A stretch of 64,000 nt of DNA from Paulinella micropora (GCA_019918135.1 WBZZ01001001.1:93501-157500), one strand, 5' to 3'; shown: positions 12,237 to 24,190, numbered from the stretch's first letter. Notes: generated by a model not told the origin, from the sequence alone. Numbers and translations are program-made.

Positions 12237-12347
12237 TGTGAGACTAACTTAATAATCTGCCGTATACTAGCTGTGTCCTACAGCAGAAACTTTATTGAGA
12301 AAAGGGCGCCAAGGGAACAGCCCGATTACATACTAGGCCGGACATAA
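12237..12347 (-). repeat. Co-B 3' LTR, left half
   Basis: Matches 29221-29331 of the Co-B 5' LTR nearly base for base, starting TGTG and holding the block GGGCGCCAAGGGAACAGCC. The match stops at 12347, where TIR-1 begins, and resumes at 20752. In element orientation this is the LTR end. Confidence 0.95.
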
Positions 12348-12562
12348 GACAGGATATAATGCAAGATGTCCTTCAAGAAATCTTGCTGAAATTTTTTGAA
12401 TTCTCAAATATAATATTAATACTTAAAATCGATTGCTCATCATGTGGAAACAATATTTTAATATTTAGAGTAAAAAAAACATTCAAATTTCAAAGTTACT
12501 ATTGGTGTAACAGCTAGTTTCTATGCTAATTCCAAAACCACTCCGCTTCAATCCGTGACTCT
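12348..12562 (+). repeat. TIR-1 left terminal inverted repeat
   Basis: Starts GACAGGATATAATGCAAGAT. Pairs with 20537-20751: the outer 85 bp closely (shared TGTCCTTCAAGAAAT and ATATTAATACTTAAAATC), the inner part more loosely (shared TGTAAC(A/G)GCTAGTTT and (T/A)CCGCTTC(A/T)ATCCG). Very AT-rich, no coding frame. Confidence 0.85.
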
Positions 12563-13105
12563 ATTCCAGACTGTTTCTGTCGTGGTTTTCACACCAAAAT
12601 AATGTAAATCATATTTCTAATCATAAATAATATTAATTATATTTCAAAATATTCAAAATTGAATTTTGAATGGTAACCGTTACGTTTTGAATATATGACT
12701 TGTGACTGTGTCATGATAACACCGCTTATCATAATACAATAGTCAAATTGATTATTTCTTTTTTTTATATATATTAATCTATTAAAAAGTATTTCAGTTG
12801 CAATTCATTTTATACCGATTTCCATAAATATTATTGAAATTTAGACTTGTATTGATATGCCTCTCGTCCATACAGTGGCAAGTATTTTATTAAAAGTGTT
12901 TGTAAAATAATAATGAAAATTCAAGTTTGTGTGCCGGCATGATTAAACATATCACGTACAGTATAGAATTAGTGTTAGTAATTTTATTAATAATAGTCAC
13001 TACTAAATGCATCGAAAATTAACATTTTGCAAAGGGGCGAGCACTGTCACTCGTGGCCCGGTAAACCCCTGTCCTTAAAAAGCTATTTGAAAATTTGTAT
13101 CAGGC
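12563..13105. other. AT-rich subterminal region of TIR-1
   Basis: No gene seen. AT-rich DNA between the left inverted repeat and the end of the coiled-coil gene. It holds one GGTAACCGTTACG motif near 12671; similar GTAACGGTT motifs occur near the other end (about 20204-20225 and 20380-20396), which may be subterminal protein-binding sites. Confidence 0.4.
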
Positions 13106-15336
13106 CTAGGCAGACTTGCCACTGCGACGCTTCTTGTGACGCTTTGAGCTCTTTTTCTTGGAGCTCGAGCCACCCTTTTCGCGATCTCGCTTTTCCTTCT
13201 TCCCACTGCCACCGTGACGGCGTGACGGAGGCAACTGAAACTTGTCATCGACGTCGCTGGAATCGCATGACTCCTCGCCACCTGTCTCCTCCTGATCAAC
13301 TGACTCTTCCGATTGCGCTTCGCTATCTGATCTGCTCCTTTTTCCTTTGCAGCCTCATTAAAAAAAAAATAAAAAAAAAATCATTGTGTGAGGAAGTCAG
13401 AGAGAGAGAAAGAGAAAGAGGAAGGTACTTGACGATGCTGCATCATCGAGCTTCAGCTGAAGCTTCTTCGTGGCTCGCTTGGCTGCGGCGAGTTCCTTCG
13501 CCAATCTATCGCCTCGCTCTTTGAAATTGGAATCCTGTGCCTTTGCGTCCTCTATTTCTACGAGAAGCTTATCTCGCTACTCTGTGACTTCATGCGCCGC
13601 CTAAACAAGAAACAATAAATCAATCTCAGAAGCAAGGCAAAACATATAGATGACCTGTGAGCCGGTTTTTTTAGCTTCAGTAATTTTCTTTCTATATTCC
13701 CTGAGCAGCCTCTCCCTGTTTGCTATAGTCTGCGTATATAAAAACTAGATAATATTTCAAAGCAAACTCAAAATTACCTTCTTCAGTGCCTTGATATCCT
13801 CCAAGGCTGACGAAAGGTTGTCCTGCGTTGCGAGCAAATCGTCGTTTTGGGACGCCGAAGACACAGTCAGTCAATCAACATCCTTCTTCGAATTCTTAAT
13901 CTGTTGGTCCATAGACGCGACTTCAGCAGCGTGCTTGGTTTTCAAATCCGTAAGCTCTTGCTTTGCCTTCGTCTCAATACTGCGTTGCTTGTCCACGCAA
14001 GCAGCTGCGCAAAGTGACCTTTCGGTATCATACTTTTGCTCCATTAATGACAGCTGGTCCTTCAAGCCCGCAATTTCATGCGTACTACGAGCCCTTTCTG
14101 CAAGGTTCTGCTGCAGCTGATTAATTGCAGGGGATGGACCAGAGTTTTCAGGTAGACTACTGACACCAGAGGAAACTGACGAAGTCGAACTGGACGAAGT
14201 CGAAGTCTGCAAAGTTGAAGAAGGGGAGGACGTCGCCGGGAATACATTGGTCTGCTGGTGCGAACGCTGGCAATACCTTGTTATACGATCAACGAACTTA
14301 CATCCGGTCTTGGGGCAGCTGTCGTCAAAGTCACCCTTCAGCTCGCCTCGAAACACAACATGCACAACATCGTGAATGAAGCGACACATCTCAGAATCTG
14401 ACAAAGAAAGAAAATAGGTACATACCAAGTGGGTTGAGATGCTTGCTCTCGATGTTCGCTTCAAACTCAGGCGGGAGAAAGATGAAAAAATACTCGGGGC
14501 GAGCCAATGACACCTCCACTTCTTCTGTGGTAGAAGAATAATAGGAATAAGCAAAATTAAAATAGGACTTCGATGCAGTCTCCGTGTCCAAAAGATGCTT
14601 GATTTTGCCCAAGCGAAGATGGGTGTCCTTTCTCTGCAAGTTGTCCTTCCCAGCCGCAGAAGTAAAATACGCCCACTTGCCAGGCTTGCAGGGCACTCCT
14701 CCCACCTCAACTTCCGTTAGGGACATCGTTCGTGGTAGTGAGTCAGCGTTCCCATGTACGAGAGTAGAATTGTCCTTTTTCAAGACGATCTTGCGACTGG
14801 TGCTGCATACGAAGTCTTGCCAACGTTCAGAGTAAGCGAAATCCACCTGCAAGCATGTATGTATGTATGTATGTATGTATGTGTCAAAATAAATAATAAT
14901 AGTTGCATGATTTAACTCTTGTATGTACGTATGCAAATTACGTGTGTATGTATGTATGTATGTATGTATGTGTATGTGTATGTATGTGTATGTATATGTA
15001 TGTATATGTATGTATGTATGTATGTATGTGTATGTATGTGTATGTATATGCATGCATGTTGAGAAGAGAAAGAGAGAGCAAGAGAACGGGGGGGGGGGGG
15101 GGGCAAAAAAGGGTCAAAAAAAAAACCTGGCGCCGAAAAATATCGATATGTATGTATGCATGTATGTATGTATGTATGTATCTGTATGTATCTGTATGTA
15201 TCTGTATGTATCTGTATGTATCTGTATGTATCTGTATGTATCTGTATGTATGTATATATATGTATATGTATGTCTATGTATGTGTATGTATATGTATGTA
15301 TATGTATGTTTATATGTGTATGTATGTATGTGTATG

Positions 15337-15367
<31 letters not shown>

Positions 15368-15882
15368 TATTGTATGTATGTATGTATGTATGTATGTATA
15401 TGTGTGCATGTTTGTATGTGTACCATGTATTGTCTCTTTTGTCCAAAGGAGGCGAGGGGGGTGTACTTCAACAGTGACGACGACGCAGGCCCCAGTAAGT
15501 AGGAAGCGATCTTGCGTTGAGCACTGTCGGGAGGGGAAGAACTAGTGAATCCCGGTGTGGTGAAGTGTTGAGACTGAGGTAGAAAAGGAGCAAACACTTG
15601 GAAGTGGAGCTCCGTTGACGCAGCTCCCGTCTCCACTTGAGCTGCAGCCTTGACTTCCTCCGCAGTAGAAGACGAAGACGAAGACGAAGACGAAGACGAA
15701 GACGAAGACGAAGACGAAGACGAAGATGAGCTTGCTGCAACTTGGTCTGAAGAAGCTTGAGTAGCCTCCTGGGCCTCGTCGTCTTGCGTTGCCTCTTGGG
15801 CCTGTTGAACCATGGCAACAGTAGCCGCTAACGCAGCTCTTCGAGGGGGTCGTGGAGGCATCGACTGTAACAAGCTGAACAC
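13106..15882 (-). pseudogene. Multi-exon gene for a Ser-rich, zinc-finger, coiled-coil, basic-tail protein (unrecognised)
   Basis: Minus strand, inside TIR-1. Exons by GT-AG sites and phase: first part 15882 to about 15480 (Ala/Gln-rich, then poly-Ser from a GACGAA hexamer tract); 14426-14846; 13778-14397; 13655-13729; 13429-13600; 13106-13353 with stop. The junctions from 14426 downwards agree in phase. Exon 14426-14846 has YSERWQDFVCSTSRK. Exon 13778-14397 has CPKTGCKFVDRITRYCQRSH (C-x4-C-x9-C-x3-H), a Ser-rich stretch and then a coiled coil that goes on through the next two exons. The last exon is acidic and ends in a Lys/Arg tail (KKEKRDREK, KKRRSGKSA), a likely nuclear signal. Two in-frame stops occur in the coiled coil (near 13875 and 13580), so this copy may be dead or the model incomplete there. 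The first junction is unresolved. Start could also be the ATG at 15861. No family recognised. Confidence 0.6.
14855..15415. repeat. TATG/CATA tetranucleotide microsatellite in an intron
   Basis: Long runs of (GTAT)n with an inner block of a TCTGTATGTA decamer repeated seven to eight times (about 15179-15250), a poly-G tract near 15090 and GA-rich DNA near 15065. It lies in the first intron region of the coiled-coil gene. The long apparent reading frames here (repeating Tyr-Ile-His-Thr or Tyr-Val-Cys-Met) are products of the repeat. Confidence 0.9.
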
Positions 15883-16409
15883 AAATACAACACGATGCTA
15901 TGTGTACTCACGATAGTGATATCGATTATGAATTGACACAATGTGGGAGTTACATGGGAGCGACAAGAACACACCAGACCAGAGTGCTCCTCTCGAGTCA
16001 CTTCTCAAGTATCTCTTGAGTTGATTTCTGAGCACGTTCCCATGACCCAACACATTTTGAAGACTTTTTGAAGACTTTTTGCTCCCGTTTTCTATCCGTT
16101 TTTCAAATTAGGTAGCCGTCCCGGCACACTTTCGATTTTGACCAGATTTTACGGTGATATGAAAGGCCGGACAGTGCAATTTGCACGGCCGGAATCGCAT
16201 GCGGATTGATTTTTGGATCAATTTGGGGGTGTTCAAAAAATCCTCAAAACGCTCCTCAAAACGATCCGCTTTGCTGGCATCGCTTCGTCTGAAGGTAAGG
16301 ATGCATCCTCGCTCCTGCTGAAACGTGATACCGATTGCCCAACTCTTTTCCAAACCTCTGCATCTTTTTTTATTTTTTGTGCTGCTAGGTTTGCACACAG
16401 GCCACCGCA
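15883..16409. other. Divergent intergenic region of TIR-1 with a possible 5' exon of the plus-strand gene
   Basis: Between the two divergent genes. A repeated motif GAAGACTTTTT occurs at about 16060-16081. A strong donor-like site AAG|GTAAGG lies at 16293-16299 and an acceptor-like tract TTTTTGTGCTGCTAG ends at about 16389, so the plus-strand gene may have an upstream exon ending near 16293. Shared promoter region is likely by position only. Confidence 0.35.
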
Positions 16410-17335
16410 ATGAAAAAGAGAAGGGGCGAGAGGCAAAGCAAGAGGCAAAGTTTGCTGCAGCAAAGCAAGAGGTCTCTTCTTTCTTCATTTCTTGCTTTTT
16501 TTCACTTTGCCTTGTGCACAGATGGCGCGCAGGCTAGGAATTGTCCTCCCCTCTGCAACTTTGGCTGTGGAACATCGCTTGGACTCTGTGGCTGCTCCGA
16601 CGTTGTCCAACGTCTCTACCACCCTTTCCTCCGTGGTTGGTCCTGTGCCCCTGCAGCCCCAACAGCCCTCCCGGCACTGCCCCACACCAGAGTACACTGT
16701 CTAGCACTATCAGGCATTCAGGGGAACGCAGAGGAAAGCTTGGAAGTCAGTTTCGTGGTTCGTGAGAGAGGGCAGCTGAGGCAGCCGCCTCCAATTGATG
16801 ATCGCGCTGTAGCGGCCAACAAAGTCATGGACATCTTGGGTTTTGAATCAGGCAGGCTGTATTCTGAAGACAGTTACATTGTGGAACTTGCCAAATGGGG
16901 TTTCGCTGCCACTACTACCCGCATCAGGCAGGCAACACAAGACTTGAGCGAACTCACACCGTCATCTGTTCCCCCACACGTCACCGCCATGCTTGGGGAA
17001 GTCCAGGAATTATTTGAGCTTAATTCGCGGTCGGCAGCCTTGCTGAACGTACCAAATCTGCAGTCACTGTCTGCGTTTGAAGGTTCATCCTTTGATAACA
17101 CTCCAATCCGCTTCGATCCTACTCCGGAATTACTTGGGATGGACACAGCTGGGATAGAGTATTACTTGGCCGAGAAGCACCCAAGTGGTGACAGGCGGAT
17201 CAAGAATGGGACGATGTACCTTATTTATATCACCATGAGCAAGGTTTATGACGACTACGTGTCGCGATACTTTGACTTCATACTTCCGGAAATAGCTCGC
17301 AAGCTTATCAGTGGGTGTATGTCTTATAAAACAAC
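16410..17335 (+). CDS. Unrecognised plus-strand gene of TIR-1 (3' end lost in microsatellite/SINE chain)
   Basis: One frame runs from the ATG at 16410 to about 17335, then enters ATT repeats. From about 16750 on it looks like true protein: RERGQLRQPPPIDDRA, ANKVMDILGFESGRLYSEDS, TPELLGMDTAGIEYYLAEKHP, YLIYITMSKVYDDYVSRYF, with codon bias and no stops. The part before 16700 is uncertain: a possible 50-bp intron (GTCTCTTC ... TTGTGCACAG, about 16471-16520) precedes ATGGCGCGC at 16521, and two frames are open there. I recognise no family, no transposase triad and no membrane segment. As it is divergent to the coiled-coil gene inside the inverted repeats, it may be the mobility gene or a captured host gene. 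The natural 3' end seems cut off by the repeats at 17400. Confidence 0.5.
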
Positions 17336-17416
17336 ACAACAACATAGCCTCGGAACCAGTGGGAAGAAGCCCAACCACCTCCTCTTCCCGTGGGGTGCCA
17401 TACTGTGCACCCCTCC

Positions 17417-17907
<491 letters not shown>

Positions 17908-18174
17908 GTGCTTCTCTGTCAATGGCTGATGCATTTCTGCACATGCGCCTCCATCGTCTCACCCGTGAGGGGAGTACGAAGAATTGACGATAAGCTCTAA
18001 TGACACCCCCGCAAGGGCAGTTCCAACACTTCCAGACGGGCCGGTATGTTCAATGAAAATACTGGTCCAGACGGATCGTTACGTTCAATGAAAATACTGG
18101 TGGCACCGACGGGAATCGAACTGGCGACAGGGCCCAGATGGTAGAACTTGACCACTGGGCTATCACGGTGTCCA
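17908..18174 (-). repeat. tRNA-derived SINE, copy S2
   Basis: Full-length minus-strand copy with A box at 18152-18162 and B box at 18112-18121. The body has an internal tandem duplication of about 34 bp around the GTTCAATGAAAATACTGG block, also present in S3, S4 and S6 but not in S1, so there are at least two subfamilies. Confidence 0.87.
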
Positions 18175-18176
18175 TA

Positions 18177-18270
<94 letters not shown>
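18175..18270. repeat. (ATT)n microsatellite
   Basis: About 96 bp of AAT/ATT, tail of the 493-bp repeat copy at 18271-18762, directly joined to the head of SINE S2. Confidence 0.97.
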
Positions 18271-18762
18271 TATCTGAGGCGTACTGATGCAGCTAATGGC
18301 ATATCCTCAACGGACATAAGCCTCCAATACCCATGTTCGAGGTCCTCCACCCCCCCGTGTCAGTCTCTCGCCTGATGATCGGGGCCACCGATGGAGCTCC
18401 TGAGGGCAAGACTGCACTAAGCCGAGGTTATTCCGCAGTCCCAGCAACCTCTTGCAAGACGTCACCGAATGTGCAAATGCATACACCAAGCGCGGTTGCT
18501 AGAGCTGCCTCGAAACCCCACCCATAACAATCTGGTGTCTGCTGGGTCCTGGGCTATCAACCAGCATATGCGGAGTTTAAGATCTTTTACGCGCGCAACG
18601 ACCCTCCTCCCCAGCATCTACCACCAAAGGGTTATGAGTTGGCGTCACAGTTTAACGCCTTGAGGCCATTGGGCTGGAACTCTGTTTAGCAAGTGTGACT
18701 AGGTTTTTTCATCGGGATTTCCCTCAAATATGTCACAGTCAACACTCCAAGGCAGATTTACT
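18271..18762 (-). repeat. 493-bp repeat, copy A
   Basis: Minus strand from GTAAATCTGCCTTGGAGTG to GTACGCCTCAGATATA, then (ATT)n. Further copies lie at 60101-60520, 61106-61598, 61599-61819, 63419-63900 and 63901-64000, nearly identical. Short open frames on both strands recur in every copy but end inside it and have no recognised similarity. There is an A-box-like TAGCCCAGGAC but no good B box. It behaves like a retroposon (ATT tail) and also occurs head to tail. Confidence 0.85.
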
Positions 18763-18784
18763 AATGATAACAATAATAATAATA

Positions 18785-19025
18785 GTGCTTCTCTGTCAAT
18801 GGCTGATGCATTTCTGCACATGCGCCTCCATCGTCTCACCCGTGAGGGGAGTACGAAGAATTGACGATAAGCTCTAATGACACCCCCGCAAGGGCAGTTC
18901 CAACACTTCCAGACGGGCCGGTATGTTCAATGAAAATACTGGTCCAGACGGATCGTTACGTTCAATGAAAATACTGGTGGCACCGACGGGAATCGAATTT
19001 GACCACTGGGCTATCACGGTGTCCA
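18785..19025 (-). repeat. tRNA-derived SINE, copy S3 (internal deletion)
   Basis: Minus-strand copy as S2, but about 31 bp between the A and B boxes are missing, which brings the two promoter boxes together. Tail of only about 20 bp of degenerate ATT joins it to the 493-bp repeat copy A. Confidence 0.85.
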
Positions 19026-19055
19026 ATAATAATAATAATGATAATAATGATAATA

Positions 19056-19320
19056 GTGCTTCTCTGTCAATGGCTGATGCATTTCTGCACATGCGCCTCC
19101 ATCGTCTCACCCGTGAGGGGAGTACGAAGAATTGACGATAAGCTCTAATGACACCCCCGCAAGGGCAGTTCCAACACTTCCAGACGGGCCGGTATGTTCA
19201 ATGAAAATACTGGTCCAGACGGAGCGGTATGTTCAATGAAAATACTGGTGGCACCGACGGGAATCGAACTGGCGACAGGGCCCAGATGGTAGAACTTGAC
19301 CACTGGGCTATCACGGTGTC

Positions 19321-19322
<2 letters not shown>
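19056..19322 (-). repeat. tRNA-derived SINE, copy S4
   Basis: Full-length minus-strand copy with both promoter boxes and the duplicated body block. Its tail, about 30 bp of ATT with some ATC, joins it directly to the head of S3 at 19025. Confidence 0.87.
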
Positions 19323-19418
<96 letters not shown>

Positions 19419-19469
19419 GGCTTCCTCAGACTATAGCATCAGATCCAGATCCTGGACATGTGCCTCCAT

Positions 19470-19522
<53 letters not shown>
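19323..19522. repeat. Two (ATT)n tracts around a short unique piece
   Basis: AAT/ATT at 19323-19418 and 19471-19522. Between them 52 bp which on the minus strand begin TGGAGGCACATGT, like the end of the SINE body, and may be a fragment of a related SINE. Confidence 0.85.
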
Positions 19523-19539
19523 TGTGTTATTTTATGTAA

Positions 19540-19932
19540 TGTATGCATGTATAAGATCTTACATGTATGGATGTACGTATGTACGTATGTATGTATGTAT
19601 GTATGTATGTATGCATGCATAGCATGCATGCTATGCTATGCATGCTATGCTATGCATGCTATGCTATGCAGCTATGCTATGCTATGCTATGCTATGCTAT
19701 GTATGTATGTATGTAATATTGTATGTATGTATGTATGTATGTATGCATGCATGCATGCATGGATGCATGCATGCATGTATGTATGTATGTATGTATGTAC
19801 GTTCGCATGTTTGTACGTACGCATGTATGTATGTATGTATGCAAGCATGTATGCATGTATGTATGCATGCATGCATGCATGCATGCATGTATGTATGTAT
19901 GTATGTATGTATGTATGTATGTATGCATGTTG
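19540..19932. repeat. ATGT/ATGC tetranucleotide microsatellite
   Basis: Runs of TATG and GCATGC/TATGC motifs, rich in self-complementary GCATGC. The open frames through it (repeating Met-Tyr-Val-Cys) are artefacts of the repeat. Confidence 0.93.
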
Positions 19933-20536
19933 CACCTGTTATTGTAGTTGCACCTCGGCCGCTGCCGCCTCAACGTCGAGCTCAAAGGGGCAGGCAGCGA
20001 CAGTATCGTAGAAATATTCGTCGTTAATATTATTAAAGTCGCTATAATTTAAAAAATTTATTCAAATTTAAAATTAAATTTAAATTTAAATCAAGTAGAA
20101 TAATAAATTACATTAATTTTAATATCAAAAATGATATAAAAGTTTGAAACAACAAGAAAAAAAGTATAATATCACGTACATGCAAAAAAACACACAAGTT
20201 CATGTGTAACGGTTGTAACGGTTATAAATTTAAAATTTTTTGAATTTTTTTTAAAATATTATGATAGAATTAATTATTCTGATTAGAAAAACATATTATG
20301 TAGATATATTCAAGGAAAAACAAAAACGTACAAGAGCAGAACAAAAATCCTACATGTGGCAAGTACAAAACGGTTAAAAAACCGTTGTAACGGTTATGAA
20401 TTAAATTTTTTTTGGAAATTTTTGTATTTCTGACTTCAAGTAGATATAATCTTTTACTTTTCAAATGGAGTCAATATATTTCAAATATATATAATAATTT
20501 ATCTTGCACGGGAATCTTGCTACTTATCCTGTCTAA
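19933..20536. other. AT-rich right subterminal region of TIR-1
   Basis: No gene. AT-rich with two GTAACGGTTAT motifs (about 20204-20225 and 20382-20397) and, at about 20520-20538, a second inverted copy of the terminal motif (minus strand GACAGGATAAGTAGCAAGA), which may be an inner binding site for the element's own protein. Confidence 0.5.
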
Positions 20537-20751
20537 TACTCGCGGATAGAAGCGGATCGGCTCTGAGATAAGTATCAAAAACTAGCCGTTACATCAATGA
20601 AAATTTTAAAAATAAGAAGTTTTTCAATTCAAAAGAATAGAAATGTTATTTTTACGTGAAAGTTAATTGATTTTAAGTATTAATATCATATTTTGAAAAT
20701 CTCAAAAATTTTGCAAAATTTCTTGAAGGACATTTTGCATTATATCCTGTC
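20537..20751 (-). repeat. TIR-1 right terminal inverted repeat
   Basis: Reverse complement of the left end; the last 15 bp are identical to it. It ends at 20751 with ...CCTGTC, followed by AA and the second half of the Co-B LTR. Confidence 0.85.
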
Positions 20752-20830
20752 AAGTAATGGCTCTAACGACACACATTACATATGCCGGACCATACTGACT
20801 ATCCGGTTAATTATATTAATAGTTCTGACA
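20752..20830 (-). repeat. Co-B 3' LTR, right half
   Basis: Matches 29329-29407 of the Co-B 5' LTR (block GGCTCTAACGACACACATTA). The LTR begins (minus strand) at 20830 with TGTCAG, directly after a polypurine tract CCAGGGGGAG at 20831-20840. Confidence 0.95.
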
Positions 20831-21780
20831 CTCCCCCTGGATCAAAGTAAATTATTAAATTGACTGTAGGTCCTAATACATCTATTCTGTGAAAATTATA
20901 AAAACACAGACTCAAAACATACTAACGTTACTCTTACCCTCACTCTCTCCAAGAGATTGTGTCGATGGTGGCTACCCGACTTGCTGGGGCAAGTATGCAT
21001 CAATTAGACTGCATACAGGGCAGTCAAGCTAGGCCTAGTCGACGAGAAGAGGATTAGATCTTACACACCCCCTATCCTATGTTGAGTAAGATTAGATATG
21101 TGACACAGGCACAATAGGATCATAATACACATATAATATTAATATATATATATGATCACGTAAGTAGTCATAACGTATAGAAATAAAATATATGATAATA
21201 TATCCATCTGTGCTAATCTATCGAAAGGTATGATCAACTTGAACTATTAACTACTTGTCTATCCAGTTGTATGAATTTATAAATTTGACAGCGCTTCCCG
21301 TAGAGGGGTATGAAATGAAATCAAAATAATATAATATATGTATGGACAAATACACTATGTTTGTAATTATTGGCGAGTCTGTACTTTCTGAGAGGAGTGG
21401 ACCCAGGTCTATCGACTCTCGAGGAGCGATGAAACACCCTTCGTCCACCCACTGTGACAAACAGAGTTCCAATTTAGCCTCTTATTTGCTTTTATGTATA
21501 TAGGTGTATAGGGATAGAAATTGGAACGGGGCGATAGAGCGAGCTTTGCGAAAGAACGAGCTATCCGGTCGTCAATGTCTCGTCAGCGCTGGGCCCGGTG
21601 CTCTGGCTGATCCGTCAGCCTTGGGCCAACCACTCGCGATTGCCGGGCCCGGTACATTGTCCGTTCCGTCGGCATTGGATCAATCCGCTCACCGTTCTAT
21701 GTACAACTTATATATAATATGCGAGAAATTATTATATTGCATACTCCGGGATATAAAAAGAAGTCCAAGATGATAATCCT
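20831..21780 (-). other. Co-B polypurine tract and 3' noncoding region
   Basis: Polypurine tract at 20831-20840, then about 950 bp without a gene that match the same interval of Co-A (8509-9536) in blocks: CTCACTCTCTCC, AGTATGCATCAATTAGA, GCGCTTCCCGTA, GAGGAGCGATGAA. Confidence 0.75.
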
Positions 21781-22680
21781 TTCCCCGAAAGATCTAATAC
21801 GAGAACTGATCGGATGTTATCCTGAGTTTGGCGCGATTTTCTCTACTAAGCACAACGGAGATCTTTCCAGCCAGGTAATTGAATTTTTCTACCGTAAAAT
21901 GTATTTTGTGAATACATCCTCGATATTTTCCTCCCTGGGAACCCGGAATAGTTTCACCTTTCCTCTCTCACGAGTTGTGCTAATAGGTGGTACCGAACCT
22001 CTATGTGCTTGGTCCTAGCTTCCCCTAGCCCTCTTTCCGATAATAATATCGTTATCCTCAAAGAGGGGCAGGGCCTTCAAGGTTTATTCCGATATCCCGT
22101 AAAGTTTGTTGTACTGCGAGAAGTTCTCTGACTGCCTCATTAGCCAAAACAGTCTCTGACTCTAAGATAGATTGAGCTATCCGGATTTCAATTTAGAAAA
22201 CCACGAAATTGGCGTCCCGTTGAATAAATAGACGTATCCGAACCTTGATTTTTGCGAGTTCTTATCCCCCGCAAAATCCCAGTCTACAAATCCAACTACT
22301 GGTTGTTCCGCGATAATCCTGTCTACATTAGCGAGAACTGGCACACTGAACATGTCCATTCCGGGTATTGTGGGCTTCCCAATGATATCATCGATTGCGT
22401 TGGCCACCGCGCAAGATTCTAGGTTGGGTTTCCAAGATTCCGGAGTTTTAGGAACCGAGAAATTGGTTTCCAGCAACTTCCGTAAATTTCGATCTCCTCT
22501 CCTGAAGAATAGCGCTCGCGGGGTCAGGAGCCACAAGAACATCAGATGCACCAGCATAAGACATCTCCGGATTGGGGACCTGGAACTTGGCCGCTATACT
22601 CAAAGGGCATATGAGGAGTGGCCTGGTGTGGACAGCCAAAAATATGAGCATCCCTATCAGGCATCTAAGGTCATAGCGTA
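21780..22680 (-). pseudogene. Co-B RNase H
   Basis: Minus strand reads MFLWLLTPRALFFRRGDR, VVGFVDWDFAGDKNSQKSRFGY and YLFNGTPISWFSKL, close to Co-A. It would degrade the RNA strand during reverse transcription. Fossil, several breaks. Confidence 0.88.
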
Positions 22681-24190
22681 AGAGGCGATGGTCCTTCTTC
22701 AGGGGAGCGGGGTTATCAGAAGTGACTTCAGGGGAGCGGGGTTATCACAAGTGAACGACGTCTTAGCCGGTATCTCCTTCATATAATCCAACTCCTCTAA
22801 GATCAACAACTCATATTTACGCTGATGCAAAGCAATCCCCTTTTCCGTCTGGATGATCTGAATGTTTTTGAATTCAGTGGCCTTGCCTAGGTCCTTGCAC
22901 CGGATGCCTCTCTTTTCGAATTGTTTCACCATCCTGATGTGTCTTTCTTGGGATGCAGCGTGACAGCCATCCAGTTGGATAGTTTGCGGACTACTCCCAT
23001 GTTTTACGAAAGAGGCTCAGTCCAACGTGAGAGGCTTGAACTCGTGTTCGGTTATGAGCTCCCCAGACAGCACGTCGTACCAAAGACGGCCTGCCTCCGG
23101 ATGTCCGTATACGTGAAAGACGATGACTGAATATATTCGCTGGTGAATAAAACCGTGATCCGACCTGAGAGGAGTGCTCCGGACGTGAATTCGAAATACA
23201 CATGACTAAAAGGAAGTCTGATTAAACACAATTGACGGACTATATATTCCTTCTGAGGAATTCCGGCAGATTGAGTTCCGATGTCAGTAAATGACACTAA
23301 AATAATCCCACGACTACTTCCTTGTTACTGGAACTGAACTTTACTGAGAATACAATCACTTTCCGTTTTACTCTAGAACTATGCCACGTCACTTGCCATG
23401 ATTATGGTTGAAACCACAACTAATGACTGTGACTAATTATAATATGGACTGAATGACTGTAACTGTTCTACCTATACTGCGTCCTAACTGACCATCCATC
23501 CGTACTGAGTAAAATGGTAACTGACATATTGTATTGGTAAATAGTTAAGTGCCACCTGTGCCACTGAATAACGACTAATGTGTAAAAACGGTACTATCAT
23601 AATTACAAATAGGTTAGGAAGTTTGAGGCTGTGACGGTATAGGGCTTTCTTCAGGAGCCAGACGTAGTCTGCAATCTGAAATTCGGCCGGCGGTTTGACG
23701 TATATGTCAAATAGGAGATTCGCGTGCAGGTAAGCGGTCGTGAAGTCAATCAGCCATAAGTCTATCCCGAAAAAGGCTGCATAGGCTATCATGAGCAAAA
23801 TGGTCCTGTGCTGGGCTGTAGGAGAGTAAGTCTTTTTAGGATTGTACTGAGCATAAGCTTTCAGAAGGTCCCCTCTAAGGGTTATCCGGGCTTTATGGAA
23901 TTCATCCGCAGTACCTTGCTGTTTTACCGCGTCTATCCATTTATAGGAATGATAGGTGTGCCCGACATTTTCGCTTCGCTCACTTTTCGCCAAACAAACG
24001 CCTTTAGTTCTTTGAGCTGTTCGAATTCTTTCTGTCTAGCTTGTTTACAGTCTTTTGGTTTTTGCACTACGGGGAATTCCGGGAATTTCTCACTCACAAG
24101 ACAATACTCCGCCCGGTTTTCCTCCCGAGCACATACCGCAACATGAGCGTTCCTCATCCTCTTTCCCGCTATGATTTTTTCACTCAAAAT
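22680..24190 (-). pseudogene. Co-B reverse transcriptase (interrupted)
   Basis: Minus strand: AVKQQGTADEFHKARITLRGDLL, FGIDLWLIDFTTAYLHA, DIYVKPPAEF, WLLKKALY right of 23637, and the later RT part (GIRCKDLGKATEFKNIQIIQ) left of 23112. An insertion of about 525 bp separates the two. Confidence 0.88.
23112..23636. mobile_element. 525-bp insertion in the Co-B RT (MITE-like, unassigned)
   Basis: In Co-A the RT reads on through this place (GGCCGTATAGGGC); in Co-B it is interrupted between GTATA at 23107-23111 and GTATA at 23637-23641, a 5-bp duplication. The insert starts CGTGAAAGAC and ends GGCTGTGACG, so its ends are weakly inverted (CGTGAAAG and CGTCACAG). No coding frame. It repeats a GACTG(T/A) motif near 23400-23465. 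It could be a small DNA element or a piece of an LTR. Confidence 0.55.

Noticed and set aside
12348-12362. hAT or CACTA assignment of TIR-1
   Set aside because: hAT would need an 8-bp duplication and CACTA a CACT(A/G) end; the ends read GACAGG with AA on both sides.
14903-15545. Long frames rich in Tyr-Val-Cys-Met or Tyr-Ile-His-Thr
   Set aside because: Produced by the TATG/CATA microsatellite in an intron; the same happens at 19540-19932.
18112-18174. A functional tRNA gene
   Set aside because: The A and B boxes are good but the T stem does not pair well, and the sequence is repeated with the same body and ATT tail; it is a SINE head.
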